DNA from: Alnus glutinosa
Lineage: Eukaryota; Streptophyta; Magnoliopsida; Fagales; Betulaceae
DNA length: 64,000 nt
NCBI RefSeq assembly: GCF_958979055.1
Contig: NC_084898.1
Coordinates: forward strand, 4,439,001-4,503,000
Direction: 5' to 3'
Both the position numbers and the translations under genes were made by a program. Under the pieces are notes generated by a model, which made no database searches, was not told the origin of the DNA, and saw nothing but the letters and a program-made list of their open reading frames with translations. The stretch's first letter is position 1. Every line of letters starts with the position of its first letter. Positions 11,074 through 27,918 of the stretch are shown here, in pieces.

Positions 11074-12930
11074 AAGATGAAAGAGAAAGAGTTTTTAATG
11101 CTTACATATGTGAAATTAAGAACTTAAGCGATTCCTATATACTGGCAGAAAATTAGTGCAAGACTATTAAAATGTAAAATTCCAACTTAATTGTGCTACG
11201 AATATTTGGCTACCATAATTGCCACAAGAGAGGTTCAAAAGGGTTGGGGTCAACTACTTCACAAAGTTTTTGAAAATGTAACAAAACAATGGATAAAGCA
11301 TAGACAAATTTTTATTATAGTAATTCATTTTGACCACATATAACTTCCATAAGACCCTTTTTCTAAAAGGAAAATGCTCTATTTTCTTTTTTTTTTTTTT
11401 CTTTTTTTCAAAAATTGGTTCTTAAAAGATGTGTTACCATTTTATGAGATTGTGACACATTTTTTAAAATAGTAGATCTTGTCTATGATTGACATATCAT
11501 TTGGGAATCAAATTTTGAGAAAGGAAAAAAAAATTGATAAATATAGCACTTCTCTTCCCAAAAGTCAGTCGAAAGGCCTAAGTTATAGACCTTTTTTTTT
11601 TTTGGGTTTTACTACTATTAGAGGAAGATGACACATTATAGGTAGAACTTACTCTTAAACTTGACTTGCAATGAGAGGATGCCTAGGGCCATAAGATATG
11701 TGGGACGCTTAGAATGATGGAAATAAATACGTGGAACTAAATAAATTAATGAAAGCAAAATAATTTTTTTTAAAAAAAAAGTACAGAGAATCACTGAACT
11801 TTTGGATAGTAAGACGAATATTAATGTCTTTTAGACAAATATTGTCTCCCACTTATACAATAAGTTTTGCAAAATGGAATACAACAATTCTATCATCAGG
11901 ATACAATACTATCCGAATGTAGTGTGTAGATTGCAAATTCTGAACACTACTCTGAATAATAAATTCTGTAATAGTAGAGAAGAATAAGAGAATGAAAAAG
12001 ATCACAAAATATGCAGGAAAAAAATTATATTTTATAAATTACATAAGCAGTTTATTACAGTTTCTAACTGTTGGAAATAGGTTTCTGACTGTTGAAATAC
12101 ACACAAAAATAATAAGCTCGTGTGCGACAATGCACACGTTCTAAGTGCTTCAAAGCGAAAAAGCAATACACATACGTGCGTCGACCAGTGCTTTGCATTG
12201 GGTGACACAACTAGCATGTGTGTACTCAAAATCCAATATAGTATAAGAACAATATAAATGCTTATAAAGCACGTAAAAAACTCTTAGCTTTTCAATGTAG
12301 AATAAAGAGTTATTGAAAAAACAGGGAAAAAATTGAAATATTCAAATTAGAGGAAAAAATTTTATGAAACAATTTTCTACATAGAATCCTAACATACTTA
12401 CCGGCTGCATGGTTATTGCAATTAGGCAATTGCCTAAAAGTCCTTAACTTATAAAAGGCCCCAAATTTTATTTTATTTTATTTTTTATTTTTATATTAAA
12501 CTTGTAAAAAAAGGGGGGGGGGGGGGGGGTAAAAACTCTCAAGAAAAAAGTATTGTAGCATATTTAACATCTTTAAAAAAATTTAATCTAACGGATAACC
12601 CACTTTCTTTTATAATTTGTTTTTCTCTTATTTTCTTTCATCAATTTATTTCCTTTTGGGGATCACAAATCAAGTTCCAATTTTTGCAATTCTAATCTTT
12701 TGCTTATTGGTTTTGTCATTCTATATTTATTTGATATTTTATATGTTATACTAACTATCAAACGCCGTTAATTGTAGTTGGACGTTATTATGGGATCAGT
12801 AGCTTATTATTGATTTTAGTACACTAACTTTTTTTTTTTTTTTCTTCTTTTTTTGAAGTTGGAATCAGTCATTTTAATAGAGTATTGCATGGAAAATAAA
12901 ATATATTAGTACTTTTTTTTTTCTTTTTTT
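11074..12930. other. Gene-free AT-rich interval
   Basis: No gene or RNA gene was recognised. There are many A/T homopolymers and an 18-base G run at about 12511-12528. A diverged, broken repeat is likely, but I could not delimit one. Confidence 0.4.
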
Positions 12931-13265
12931 TTTTTCTTTTTTTTTATAAAAAAAAGGGCAAAAAATGCATGAGGGGTAACCATAACACTTACTCGCTAGG
13001 AACCAATGACAAGAGGGGCCTAGACGGTGAGAAACTACATACGCTCTCTTAAACCCGAATGACAAGAGGGGCTTAGATTGTGAAAAATTGCAGGCGCTCC
13101 CTCAAACCCTGAGTCATAGCCTGGCGCATCCTCATCAGGACATTAATAAGGCTAACACTAATCAGGTATGGGGTTTTCCATTTTGGGAGTTGAACCCACA
13201 CCCCCGCATGCCTAAGCATATGAGAATTTCATTGAGGCCACTGAACTACCACCATTGATGGTAGA
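12930..13265 (-). mobile_element. tRNA-derived SINE
   Basis: Read on the minus strand from about 13263, the sequence has an RNA polymerase III A box (tagttcagtgg, about 13240) and a B box (ggttcaactcc, about 13190) at tRNA-like spacing. About 230 bp of unrelated body follows and ends in an A-rich tail, seen as T runs at 12914-12945 on the plus strand. The body contains an internal near-duplicate (gaatgacaagagggg... and ccaatgacaagagggg...). Target duplications were not identified. The pol III boxes could in principle belong to a degraded tRNA, but the long body and tail favour a SINE. Confidence 0.7.
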
Positions 13266-14391
13266 TTAGTCGTATTATCTATAAAAGACCATATATTACA
13301 AAAATAATTTGATTAGTAATTTTACACCTCAAAAAACTTGATAATGATTTTAAAATTAAAACTTTCATACTTGCTATCAAAAAATTAAAAATATACCATT
13401 TAACTTTTTGCCTTGAGCTTCAATTTTTATTGAGCCGGCTGTAAACATACCGCCACGATTTCGAATTCGACATCTACACCAGCCCATTATATTCTATAGG
13501 TTGCCACTTTCATGACTCGAACTTATGATGTGGTGTTTAGCTTTGATAGCAAATGTAATAAACTTCACGTAAAACTCACTTTTTTTAAAAAATGACTTGT
13601 AAAGAAAAGATGCTCAAAAACTTATTAACATATTGAATGATTAATGTGTATTATTCTTCTGAGAGTGTTTTTCTTTTCTTAAAAATGTTGTAGTACTACT
13701 ATACAATTCACACATTTAAAAAAAAAAAAAAATTTAATGGTAAATTTAAAACTCAATTATATATAAATATAATGTATTTTTTTTCGATTTATAATTATTA
13801 TTTTTTTGTCTACAAAATTTTAAAAATTAAAGGGAGCTTTTGTCCTGACTCCCAACCTCCAAAAGGATAAGCCGCAGCAACCAAGATCCAAGAGGGTTGG
13901 GTGGTACTCGCTTGGCTCCCAAGGCTTCACAACCTTTTTCTATGACAATCGCTACGTCTGCGCTGACATGATGAGCTGTCAAAATTTGTAACAGCTTTGG
14001 TTGTCTTTTCAGCTCCTTCTACTCTTAGCGGGGGCCCACTTTAATCAGTGCCACAACCCATGAGTACAAAGCAAGTTATCAAACGAATCGAGTACCGCAT
14101 CCTCCATACTCCACCCCTCAATGCCCTCATCCAATCAATGCCTTCACTTACACAAAATCATCACCTTCTTCTTCGCACCCCCTCCCTCTTTATTTATTTA
14201 TTTATTTTTTATTATTATTTATTTACTTATTTGTACTATTTGTAAACTTGATACTAAGCTAATGGTTTAGAGTTGAAGAATTTGATCCATTTAATAAAAT
14301 AATAAAATTATAATTGACCTATATAATCTTATACTTATATCTCAGCATGACTTTAACCCGATAAGTAAACATGAATTGTCACTCCTATATT
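13266..14391. other. Gene-free interval
   Basis: No gene was recognised. A GC-richer patch at about 13840-14170 has no sustained coding frame and may be part of an old repeat. A tttattta microsatellite follows at about 14190-14230. Confidence 0.4.
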
Positions 14392-15263
14392 TAGGGATGA
14401 AAATACAGGCGAATAATAACGGCTCGCATTCGCTATCCGCTATCCGTAGGTACGGATGTAATTTTAGAGTATACAAATGCGGTTAATAACCACATCCGCA
14501 TTCTCTTTAATAATAACAATAACATGATTAAGGAAATTTAGTATATTAACTGAACAGTAAAATGCAACAAAGGGGTAGGGCAATCAGGCGGTAACCCGCC
14601 TTGTAGGAATGTAGTGTAGAAAATTTCAAGAGTATAACAGAGTATGAAATAACAATTTTAATAATTACAAGTGTATTATTCTGGTACTAGATTACACTTA
14701 CATAAATTAGAAACATGATTAAGAAAATTAAGTACATTAACTAAACATTAAAATGAAGTGAAAGGTACGGTAATCAGGCAGTAATCCACTTTGCAGGAAT
14801 GTAGTGCAGAAAATTTCAAGAGTAAGTGCTAAAACGGAACGTGTATAAATAAATTAAATTAAATTTAATAAAACAACGTTAATTTGGATTCTGTAAGTTC
14901 AGAATCTTTACATTATGTTGGTTTTTTTTTCATTGTCATCTCAAAGTTATACCTCATTACATTAACATTTTTTTTTTTTTTGAGTAATCTAAATCTTGAT
15001 TAATGTATGAAATAAAGACCATGTATGGCTGATAATTATAAATTGTGAAACAAGTGAAATATTCATTTATTTAAGCTTGCATGTAGATTTGGATGGTAAT
15101 AAAAAATGGTCATTACTGCATATGCGAATAGCGGATAATAATCGTATTTAATACCCACAATAACCGTGCGGATATGGATACCTAAAAGCGATAACCGCAT
15201 TATGCAGATGCAGATATTGCTAATAACCACATTCGTATCAGCATTTTCACTCTTGCCTTTTTT
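14384..15263. mobile_element. hAT-like non-autonomous element, 0.86 kb
   Basis: The element runs 14392-15255, beginning TAGGGATGAAAATAC and ending GCATTTTCACTCTTG, an imperfect inverted repeat. The probable 8-bp duplication is cctatatt/cctttttt (6 of 8). The subterminal regions repeat gcggat/ataaccgc motifs in both orientations, typical of hAT transposase-binding ends. An internal direct duplication with about 190-bp period lies at about 14515-14830 (acatgattaag..., ggaatgtagtg.agaaaatttcaagagta). No transposase is present. A relative lies at 49433-49883. Confidence 0.68.
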
Positions 15264-15975
15264 GTTTTATTCAATTTTCACCCATACCTGTACGTGACAC
15301 TTATCATATTAGCTACTAAATAATTAAATTTACCTATCAAATTTTGTTGCTTTATTTATTTATTTTCATGTAACACCACGTGGCACTCATATACACCGTC
15401 ACATAAGTCTGTAATAAATTTGAAATAAAAATTATAGTACTTCAAACATTTTCTTATTAGTAATGCTAAAAACTACCGATCAGCCTTTGTTAAAAATAAA
15501 AATTCAAAGATTAATTGATATTGTTAGGTAGTAATATAATTAAAATATAGTTTTTAGTATTACTTATTTTTCAGTGAATTTGAAAAAAGATAAATAAAAA
15601 TAGAAAATATTTTTTCGAGTAGAAAATATTTTTTAAAAAATTATTACATTTTCCCTGTTGGACTGACATCATAGAAATGATATTAAAAATGTTTTTTATT
15701 GTTTAAAAAATTATGTATTTAATCCTCTGAGACATCCCAAAACGGTATCCCACGACCATTAACTTCCACGTACCAAATTAAAGGGTAAAATGGTAATTTC
15801 AAGCTCTCCGTAACAAATCGATTCACACCACGTACCCGATCTCCCCCAATTCCAATGCGTCACTACACCACACAAACACACCCCAATTTCAAAAGTTCCA
15901 ATTTCCCACTAAAATCCAACGGCCGTTACCATCCTGCCGTTAGGTACTAACGGAAACCGTCACGTCCTACACCAC
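15264..15975. other. Beta-tubulin upstream region
   Basis: Up to about 15720 the sequence is AT-rich with no features I can name. From about 15725 the base composition becomes more even, as expected of a promoter. Several ccacgt/cacgt-type cores (15746, 15768, 15829, 15960) are present; they are common bZIP/bHLH sites but unproven here. Confidence 0.4.
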
Positions 15976-15981
15976 TATAAA
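15976..15981 (+). promoter_or_regulatory. TATA box of the beta-tubulin gene
   Basis: TATAAA lies 108 bp upstream of the tubulin ATG and is followed by a CT-rich leader, the normal arrangement for a strongly expressed plant gene. Confidence 0.75.
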
Positions 15982-16083
15982 CCCCCAGCCTCTCTCTACT
16001 AGACTCTCACTTCACACCCCCAGACTTTCTCTCCAACTTTCCATCACTTTCTCGAGAAAAGAAAAAAAACACAGCAAGAGAAA

Positions 16084-19710
<3,627 letters not shown>

Positions 19711-21368
19711 CACACAAGTTCCGTTGGTTTTTCTGTAGGATAGTAATGAATTTACTCTGGTTCTAGTTTGCGTTTGTTCTGCTTTGGAGTGTCCCTAAAA
19801 TTTGTGGGGTTTAGTATTGCAATGCCGCATTGCCTGTGTCTCTAGGTGTGCACCCTTTCTTTTTGTTGTTGTCTCCACAATTGACAGAGCTTTTGTTTGG
19901 ATTAATGCTTTCATATGATAGTTCCTTTTTTCAATATTCATGTGCTACACAAAATTGCAAGATCCTTTTACCTTTTTGTTGCAACCTTTAGTTCCTGCTG
20001 CCTCTCTACATTTGAGATTTTGAATAACTATCCTATACTCTCAATAGGATGAGATGATGTATTTGGTAAGGAAATTGTGATCCCTGTTTCATTCCTTGTA
20101 GTGAGAATTTAATTCAATACAAGAAATTTATGAAAATTGCGTCCGTTGGTTGTAAGTGTTGCAAATGCTCTCTAATGGACCATAATCAGTCCGTACTGGA
20201 TTAGCTTTGGATGGCTTCAAGGCTTGATTAGGATTCTTTGCAAATTGTCTGTCCTTTACTCCATGGAGGGTCTCTTTAACAATTGCAATTCCTCAAAAAA
20301 GTAAGTTTGTCTCCGTTCTGATCAGTGACATGAAAAACTGCGACCAAATATGGTGACAAGCTGACAACGTTAAAACTTGTTTGGGAAGCTTCTAGGATAA
20401 AAACCAAGCACCAAGAACAAAAAAGTGAAAACAAAAAAAAATTGTCAAATTTTCTGTGACGAATAAGAAAGAAGGTGGTGGCAGACGGCTTGAGTGTGTG
20501 TTTCCTTGAACGTTTGTCTCCATTTTTTGCTAGGCTTCCACGACGTCATTTGGGGGCTTAAAGATACTGGAGTTGAATCTTGACCATCAATTTTTTTTAA
20601 CTGAAGATTTCCAGTTGTTTTCTCTACAGGACGTAAGCCAAATCCATAAAAGAGGGGGCTAAAACTACAACATATTCTTTCTCATACATGGTTCAAAAAA
20701 TGGAGCATTTTTGTATTAATTACATTTGCAAGAGGGTTCACAGTTGCTCAAAATTGTTAACCGGACCCTACTATGCCCTAAGACAGTTCCGGTTTCTCTA
20801 GATGATTTATGTCAAATTTAGTAGAAGACAAGTTCTGTATAAGCAGAAGAGCATTAACGAATTCTGTCAACTAATGGCTCGATAGAAGAGAGATTCGAGG
20901 GTCGGTTTGGCAACTCCTTTTAGAGGGTAAATTTTGCTTTTTGGTTGTGATGTGACATAGCGTTGAATGTAGTTTTAGTTGTTAATGTTTTTGTTAAAAA
21001 GCAAAAAGCTACCCCAAAAAGTATTGCCAAACGAGCTCCAGGCTTTAATATCATAGGCATAGGACACTAGAGATATAAACTCTTGAGTATATTAAACCAA
21101 CTTGCGACTGGCAGTAACTGAAAATGAAAAGCAAATGCAGAGGTTGTTCATTGTCAACGGTGTACAAAATACATAACGAGCTATTTGCAAGAATTTCATT
21201 ACACCATCAAGAGAGTAAATAAACATCGAGAAATGATATACATATATCTCTTACACATCTCCATATAACCAGGTTTGAAATCTACCATTGAATTTGTAAG
21301 ACCCAATATACACTAGTTCCTAGGGAAAAGGAATAGTTCACAGTGGAACAAGAACTGTTTTTTGGCTT
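19711..21368. other. Convergent interval between beta-tubulin and serine racemase
   Basis: Holds the beta-tubulin 3' UTR from 19711 and, at its other end, the serine racemase 3' UTR, since the two genes converge. No gene or clear transposon was recognised between them. Confidence 0.55.
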
Positions 21369-23635
21369 TCATTTTCTGAATGAATCCCATAGCCCGCCTA
21401 GATCAACATTACCTCCAGAAAGTATAATTCCTATGTTGTTGCAGTTCTTCCAAGCAGGATTTTTCTTGAAACTATCAGATAAAACAGCAGCAAGGCCTAT
21501 TGCTCCGCTAGGTTCTACTACAACCTTCAAAACCCCATGGCAGAGTTTCATGGCTTCAATTATCTCCTCGTCGTCCACAGTTATGATGTCATCAACAAGA
21601 TCTCGCACTATGGGCCTGCACCACAAAATGTAGAGTCTGAATTATCTGGGGGAATTTAGTACACAAATTGAAACTACATCTTAAATGATGATTTTGATAA
21701 CATGAGATTTCTCTTTACCAGGTAAAATCTCCTAGAAAAGCTCGAAGGCCGTCAGCTATGGTGTTGGTCTCAGGCAATGTTATAATTCTACCGGCCGCTT
21801 TGGATTGAGCTGCATCATTAGCTCCCCTAGGTTCGGCAGCCAAAACTCGAATGGCGGGGTTGATGGACTTAGCAGCCAATGCCACCCCTGATACCAAACC
21901 ACCTCCTACATTTTTTTTTTTTTTTTTTTCTTTCTGAGTTAGAAATATCAGCACAAAGAGAAATCTATAATAGAGATTATGCAGGAACAAAAATGATGAC
22001 ATTGACAATTTGGCACTAAAACTGTAATTAAACAAACCACTTATTGGAACTATTAACGTGTCTATATCAGGGGCTTGCTCCAGAAGTTCCAATGATAATG
22101 TTCCCTGCCCACTGCAAGAGCAGTTAAACTTGTCACACTGCATTCTCATTCAAGTTAGAAGTCCCATTTTCTCCATGCACATGAATCTCTTATTACTTTA
22201 GATATTGCAGTTTTTGGCTAGGAAAAAAAAAACAACAAAAGAAAAGGAAAAAAAAATTACAGAGGTTAAAGTCAGTAATGACCAGAATTTCTTTGCATAA
22301 AACTTAAGGCAATTTGCTTTTGTTTTTTCTTCTGACAGAATGTTTCAAAGATTCTAATTTTTAACTTTTTGAGTCAATGTCTATTTCTGCATCAAGAATA
22401 GAGGAAAAAGAGTGAGGCAAGAGTATCAGTAGCCAGGAAAATCTTGAATGATTTTCAGCTCGGTCAGCCTCGACTACCACACACTCTCTCACTGAAAAGT
22501 AACCTGTTTTATGTTGCCTTTACTTCATAGTGTAAACTATGGAAGACATCCTGGTTTTCGGGGGCAACAATAATTTTAGTTTATCATGGGTAAAGACACC
22601 ATTGCTGATATAATAACTTCTATACACAATGCTGATATGAATAGAAATAAAACAGTTCGAATACCATCTACTGACATCACCGAAAACCTTGTTAAAATAC
22701 TGTTAAGAGAAGGTTGTAATGAAAACATGAGGAAACATCAAGAAAACGACAAATATTTTTTGGTTCTAACCCTACGATAAAGAAGGGTTACCCTTTCTAT
22801 TGAATTTCAGAGCACTTGTTCAGAAAAAAACTATTGATTTTCCGAAGAGTTGTTTACCCTTCCCTTACCTAGGAACAAACTTTGAAACAGGTCCAGTAAA
22901 CATATTAAAAGTCAGCCTTGTACCTTATAATGCGCCCATCATTATAAGGATGTACAAGAACTGCACCAGTTTCTTGCACCACCTTGCTTGCAACACTCTC
23001 CCTTGACTGCATTGTGGCCTCACTCCAGATAACCTGACCACCGTAACGCATGACATTCTCAACTTTGCATTTTGGAGCACCTTTTGGAATAACAATATAA
23101 GCAGGGATTCCCCGTAGTTTTGCAGCCAAAGATAATGCTGCAGCATGGTTACCACTAATTTTGGAGGGCACAATCAGGGGATATTCAGAAAATCAGGTCA
23201 AAGAAATTAACAACTAATGAATCTAGAGCAAACCTGCTGTGAGTTACAACCCCTTTAGCAGCTTGATCATTATCAAGAGAAAAAACAGCATTGCAGGCCC
23301 CTCTGAATTTGAAAGCTCCACTAAATAGCCAAAAGCAAAGGATAAGGCCCTTAGTTATTGGAGTGTTAAACAAAAAAGGGAAGGAGAGAAGACCAGAATA
23401 TTAATTGAAAGAAATAAAATAAGCCTGCAATTTTTACCATTTCTAAATTTTTAGTATCTCACCCCTTTTGGAAACATTCACATTTAAAGAACAACCGCCT
23501 CCCTGAAATAGCATTCAGAGATTCGGATGAAAGGACTGGAGTTTTGTGTATGAATGAATTGATGCGTGCTTGAGCTTCTCTTATGGAGGAAATATCAGCC
23601 ACATATTTTCCCCTCATTTGGCTCCCCTCTTCCAT
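21369..23635 (-). CDS. SR: Serine racemase (PLP-dependent, fold type II), six exons
   Basis: This gene encodes a 332-residue enzyme that interconverts L- and D-serine and usually also dehydrates serine to pyruvate and ammonia. Coding exons are 23463-23635, 23234-23320, 22924-23154, 22038-22111, 21719-21905 and 21369-21615; all are GT-AG and in phase, giving 999 nt. The PLP lysine is K62 in [14 protein letters not shown] (86-90) contacts the cofactor, ISGGGL (187-192) is the phosphate-binding glycine loop, and Ser317 in LSGGNVDL should bind the pyridine nitrogen. E213 and D219 in EPRGAND match the divalent-cation site of eukaryotic serine racemases, which argues for racemase over threonine deaminase. 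Length equals the Arabidopsis enzyme within a residue or so, with no regulatory ACT domain. Intron 3 contains a plastid rps8 fragment. Confidence 0.95.
22575..22790 (+). pseudogene. rps8: Plastid rps8 5' fragment (NUPT) in serine racemase intron 3
   Basis: From the ATG at 22586, 64 codons read as the N-terminal half of plastid ribosomal protein S8 ([45 protein letters not shown]). A stop follows at 22778-22780, and similarity fades by about 22790; plastid S8 is about 134 residues. The copy is antisense to serine racemase and lies wholly within intron 3 (22112-22923). Several codons differ from the usual plastid protein, so the transfer is not recent. It is a decayed nuclear insertion of plastid DNA with no sign of a transit peptide. 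The exact insertion edges are unknown. Confidence 0.85.
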
Positions 23636-24951
23636 ATTTATATCACCAATAAGAAATACCTGGTTTTAGAAATTGGCTGGAAACAGATTAGAAATTGATT
23701 CGTTTTAGAATATCCTCATGTGTATTGCCAATCCTTATCTTTATCCAAGCAACAGCATAACACCCTGGGATTTCTTAATTTGTTATGACAAGTAACATCT
23801 GGGATCTCTTAATGTAGTTCTAGTGTCAAAATATATTAAAAAGTATAAATAGTTTCACCTTAAGAAAATCCCAACAGAAACCTAAAAAGACGTCTAATTT
23901 CTCATTCGGTAGTTCACTTTCTTCTTGTTTTGAGGTGTTTCTCTATCTTAACTGGGACCATATTGATTATCATAATTTCTGACTTCATCATTCACATCAG
24001 AGCAACATATTTTTTCAAAATGAAATTAATAACATCATGTAAAGACCTATGGAAATACTGATGTCTTATCTTGCCAAATTCAAGTACATCAAGATTCAAT
24101 GTTCTGGGTTTGGCTGTGAACTTGCAGTGGATTGAGTACATGTGCATGGGTATGTGATTGGCATCAGTGTCTCAATACAAGCAAAATATAAGTCAAAGTC
24201 TCAATCTTGTTTGATTAGTGTTGAGGCTACTTAACAGGCTTTTTTGCAAACACATCATAAGCAAGTATATTGTATCATAAAAACGTGATTTCCGAAAATA
24301 TTCCTAATGTTTTTCTAGCGTCTTCTAATGGCAATGTCTACATTTACCAGAGTCAACCAAAAAAGCACAAACACCCTTCAGATGAAAGGACCAAGGCATG
24401 AGAGGAAGTTGCTGTTCCATGGCACCCCTCTCCAGATGGTTAGATGCATATTTTGAACTCATGCATAAATGGGCACACTAGGGAATCTTATCTGTAAATC
24501 CCATAACCTGAATTCCATATAAATTTCATGAACACATCATGGAATCTAAATTAATAAACCAGTAATACTGATTCTCCAATTGAACTAAATTCAACCATGC
24601 AAAATTATCAATTGAATAGGTTAGGATTTGGAAACCAAATGAGCTCGTATGAGTTTCACCCATTATCAGATTCTTGAAGCTAATCAAGTTTAATAAAATA
24701 AATACACCATGAAATGTATCTATTGGTCCAAATCATTGAACCTGTCCCATATGACCAAGTGGGTGTCAAAGATTACGCCCCAGAACCAGCTGTTCAAGCT
24801 TATCATTAACAGTTCTCTTTCCTAGTTCATCAGGGATTTTACATATCAAAGATTTCCTTCTCATATTTCAAACGCAAAGTACATAGAGAAATCATGTCCA
24901 TCAACATGAGGAAATAAATCAAAGATTACAGAGGGTTTCCAAGAACTTACA
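23636..24951 (-). other. Probable 5' UTR intron of serine racemase
   Basis: On the minus strand a GTAAGT donor lies at 24945-24950, and an acceptor (aaaaccag) at 23660-23661, 24 bases before the ATG. An intron of about 1.29 kb in the 5' UTR would join a leader exon ending at 24951 to the coding exon 1. This is inference from splice signals; no coding sequence is involved. Confidence 0.45.
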
Positions 24952-25884
24952 AGTTACAGCACTGAGCAGAGATTGAACTCAATTTCTCCCAGTGGAAAAT
25001 ACAACCTTGCCCTGCAGCGAAACGGCAGTTCGAAGTAAAAGAGACCCAAAAACGACAAGTTTTCTTCCTTTTTGGTGGCCTTAGAATGAGTCGTTGGAAG
25101 AACTGATTGGGCATTTTACAAACCACATACATAGATAATAGATTGTGGGTTGTGGGGTTTAAGCCTAGCAATACTCTCGTTCTACTCCAACTACAAAATG
25201 AGCCCATCATGGATTGATTCATTCCTAAAAAAATGAAACATAAAGTGGTTAGCTTTTTAGGATTTAAAAACCAACTCTAGGTAGTAATTAATAATTACAA
25301 ATGACAAATAACTTTTCGGTCTAAACTTACGTTTGGAATTTTGACAGAAACCATCGCCAAATTATTCATATGCCTTAGAGGTGTTTCAGCTACTCCATCC
25401 GGCCAATTTTAGGGTGGTTAGACCACAATGGCCGTGAGTCACTAGTATTTATTTATTTTTTATTTTTTATGAAGAGTATTTGCATCATTTTTGCACGGAG
25501 GGATACATTGCAATTTTTTTTTTAATCATGTAGTTTGAGGGGTATGTGTACTTTTTTCAAAATTTCTAAAACCTAGTAGTCTACATAAAAGATAATTCTC
25601 ACATATATTTTTACACGATCTATTAAAAATATATGTAATTTTTAAAAATACATGTAAAATTTACATGCTCTAAATCAATTTAATAGATTGAGTTCCGGTT
25701 TGAAAAAAGAAAAAAAAATTAAAAAAAAAAAAAAAAAATCCCTTCGTTTAAGTTACAATCCTAGAGATAATTTTTGCCTATACGAGAATTTTGCATTATT
25801 TACCCTCGAACCCTCGAGCATAACACATTTTTTCAAGGAAACCTGCTATTTGAAGTTCAATTTCCTATTACAGAAAATCTCCTA

Positions 25885-25934
<50 letters not shown>

Positions 25935-26341
25935 CAATTCTTCGCCCTCCACATGAGCTGGGCAGAAAAGGTCCAAAGCCAATTTTAGGGAACAGTGAAG
26001 CTTCAATTGGTCTTTCTGTTCAAATGCAGGTAGTCCGCATCTTCACAGACATGTCTATTTCACCGAGTCTCTGTCAAAGATAATGCATAAATCGTTACAC
26101 ATTTCGTACAAATCGAAACTTACCCGATAAGAAATTTCGTTACCTTAAAACTGTTATAATTACTGCCACCGTTCACCGGGGCCTTAGTTGTTGGCTTTTC
26201 TGTCAGCAAGTCACCAACCTTCTTGACCTCTTGGCACTAGGCAGGCATTAGCTCCCATGCCTATATGGCCTTACAACTTTGCATAAGCCTATGTTTTTGG
26301 TAAACAATCGCAATCACCCTTTCTCTTAAAGTTACGAAGTC

Positions 26342-26428
<87 letters not shown>

Positions 26429-26456
26429 TATTTATTTTTAAAAGCACACAAATTCC
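24952..26456. other. Serine racemase upstream region and AT microsatellites
   Basis: The first few hundred bases likely hold the serine racemase leader and promoter. Then come AT-rich DNA, a TA repeat at 25882-25931 and an approximately 80-bp pure AT repeat at 26343-26422. No gene was recognised. Confidence 0.5.
26343..26422. repeat. (AT)n microsatellite, about 80 bp
   Basis: An uninterrupted alternating AT tract, the longest in the window. Shorter ones lie at 25882-25931, 35588-35633 and 40048-40090. Confidence 0.97.
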
Positions 26457-27880
26457 TTTACAAAAGCATAAGAAATGAAGCTATCAATGGTTACAAATTG
26501 TGGTGCTGACTAGACGAGAAGTAAGCGCCAGTGAGGGTCGGTTGGCTTCGTGTTCTAGCACTAGTCATCCGACAATCATCATGATCATCCAAACGAGGAA
26601 TCTAGATTTGGGAACATCCTACTTTTTGGCCACAACTTTCTTTACCTTGATATTTGGTTCTAATCGTGTTAACGAATGAGTATAAAATTATATTTAGTTT
26701 AATTTTTATTCAACTTATTTAATTCTCTCAACATAAACTTACTAATTATGTGTTAAGGTTGTATTAAAAAATTGTTAGCTCTAAATGTTAGATGTTGGTT
26801 TTGAGTATGTTAAGTTATAAGAATAAGACTATATAAGTCTATTCTAACTTGACCCATTTAATTAAACTTTATCTTAACCCGTAAATTTCATATTACGCTC
26901 GTGTCGGATTTACTAATCGTGTAAAAAATTAATTTACAAAAGCATATGAAATGAAGCTTTCAATGGTTACAAATTGTGTCCTTCGAGTTGCTGCTTGGAG
27001 CTCTCTCGTCGGTCTTCCTCTACCTCGCCATCTGTTGAAGTCACTGCTTAGTGGGCTTTATTTCTACTATTTTTATTTTCACTATATTTTTCTCTTGCTT
27101 GTATTTTGTAGCTTTATTTGTTTTTTCCTATATTGTGCTTTGTGAGTTACTATCTCCCAGCTTTTTGGTGTTTAGATTTTCAAGTTAAGACTTTTATAAC
27201 CAGATTTGTGTTGGTACATCTCTACTCTTTAGTCTCTGCATCGGACTATAACAATGCATCTTCGGTTTCAACCTTGATCTAGTGGTTGTTGCTGTTTTCA
27301 AGTAGGAGTTCAGATAGGTTCGCCTTAATCTATACCTATTTTGCTTCTATAACCGCCTTATACAGCATCTTGAGATGACCGAGTTATTCGTTTGATCAAT
27401 TTCCTAACATTTGTTTATATTTATTCACTATTGTTTTTTTTCCTGCTATTGTGCTTTGTGGGTTACTGTCTCCCAGCTCTTTAGTGTTTAGATCTTCAAG
27501 TTAAGACTTTTATAACCGAATTTGTATTGGTACATCTCTCTACTCTTCAGTTTCTGCATCGGACTATAACAATGAATCTTCGACTTCAGTCTCGATCCGG
27601 TGGTTGTTGCTGTTTTCAAGTAGGAGTTAAGACATGTTCGCCTTAATCTATACCAATTTTACTTCTATAACCACCTTATACAGCATCTTGAGATGACCGA
27701 ATCATTCATTTGATCAATTTCTTAACATTTGTTTATATTTCTTCATTATTGTATTTCGTTGTCGTTGGAGACCCTACCCCATTTGAGTTTATAAGATTCG
27801 TCATTCTCTCTCTTTTTGGACAAGAATATGAATGATCCTTTTTTATAACTTCTTTCTTTATTCAATTAAAAAGAAAAAAG

Positions 27881-27918
<38 letters not shown>

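Noticed and set aside
12511..12528. Regulatory G-quadruplex
   Set aside because: A single homopolymer of 18 G in repeat-rich DNA with no nearby gene; it may even be an assembly-length artefact.
22586..22780. A functional nuclear rps8 gene
   Set aside because: Only about half the protein is present, it ends in a stop, lacks a transit peptide, and lies antisense in another gene's intron.
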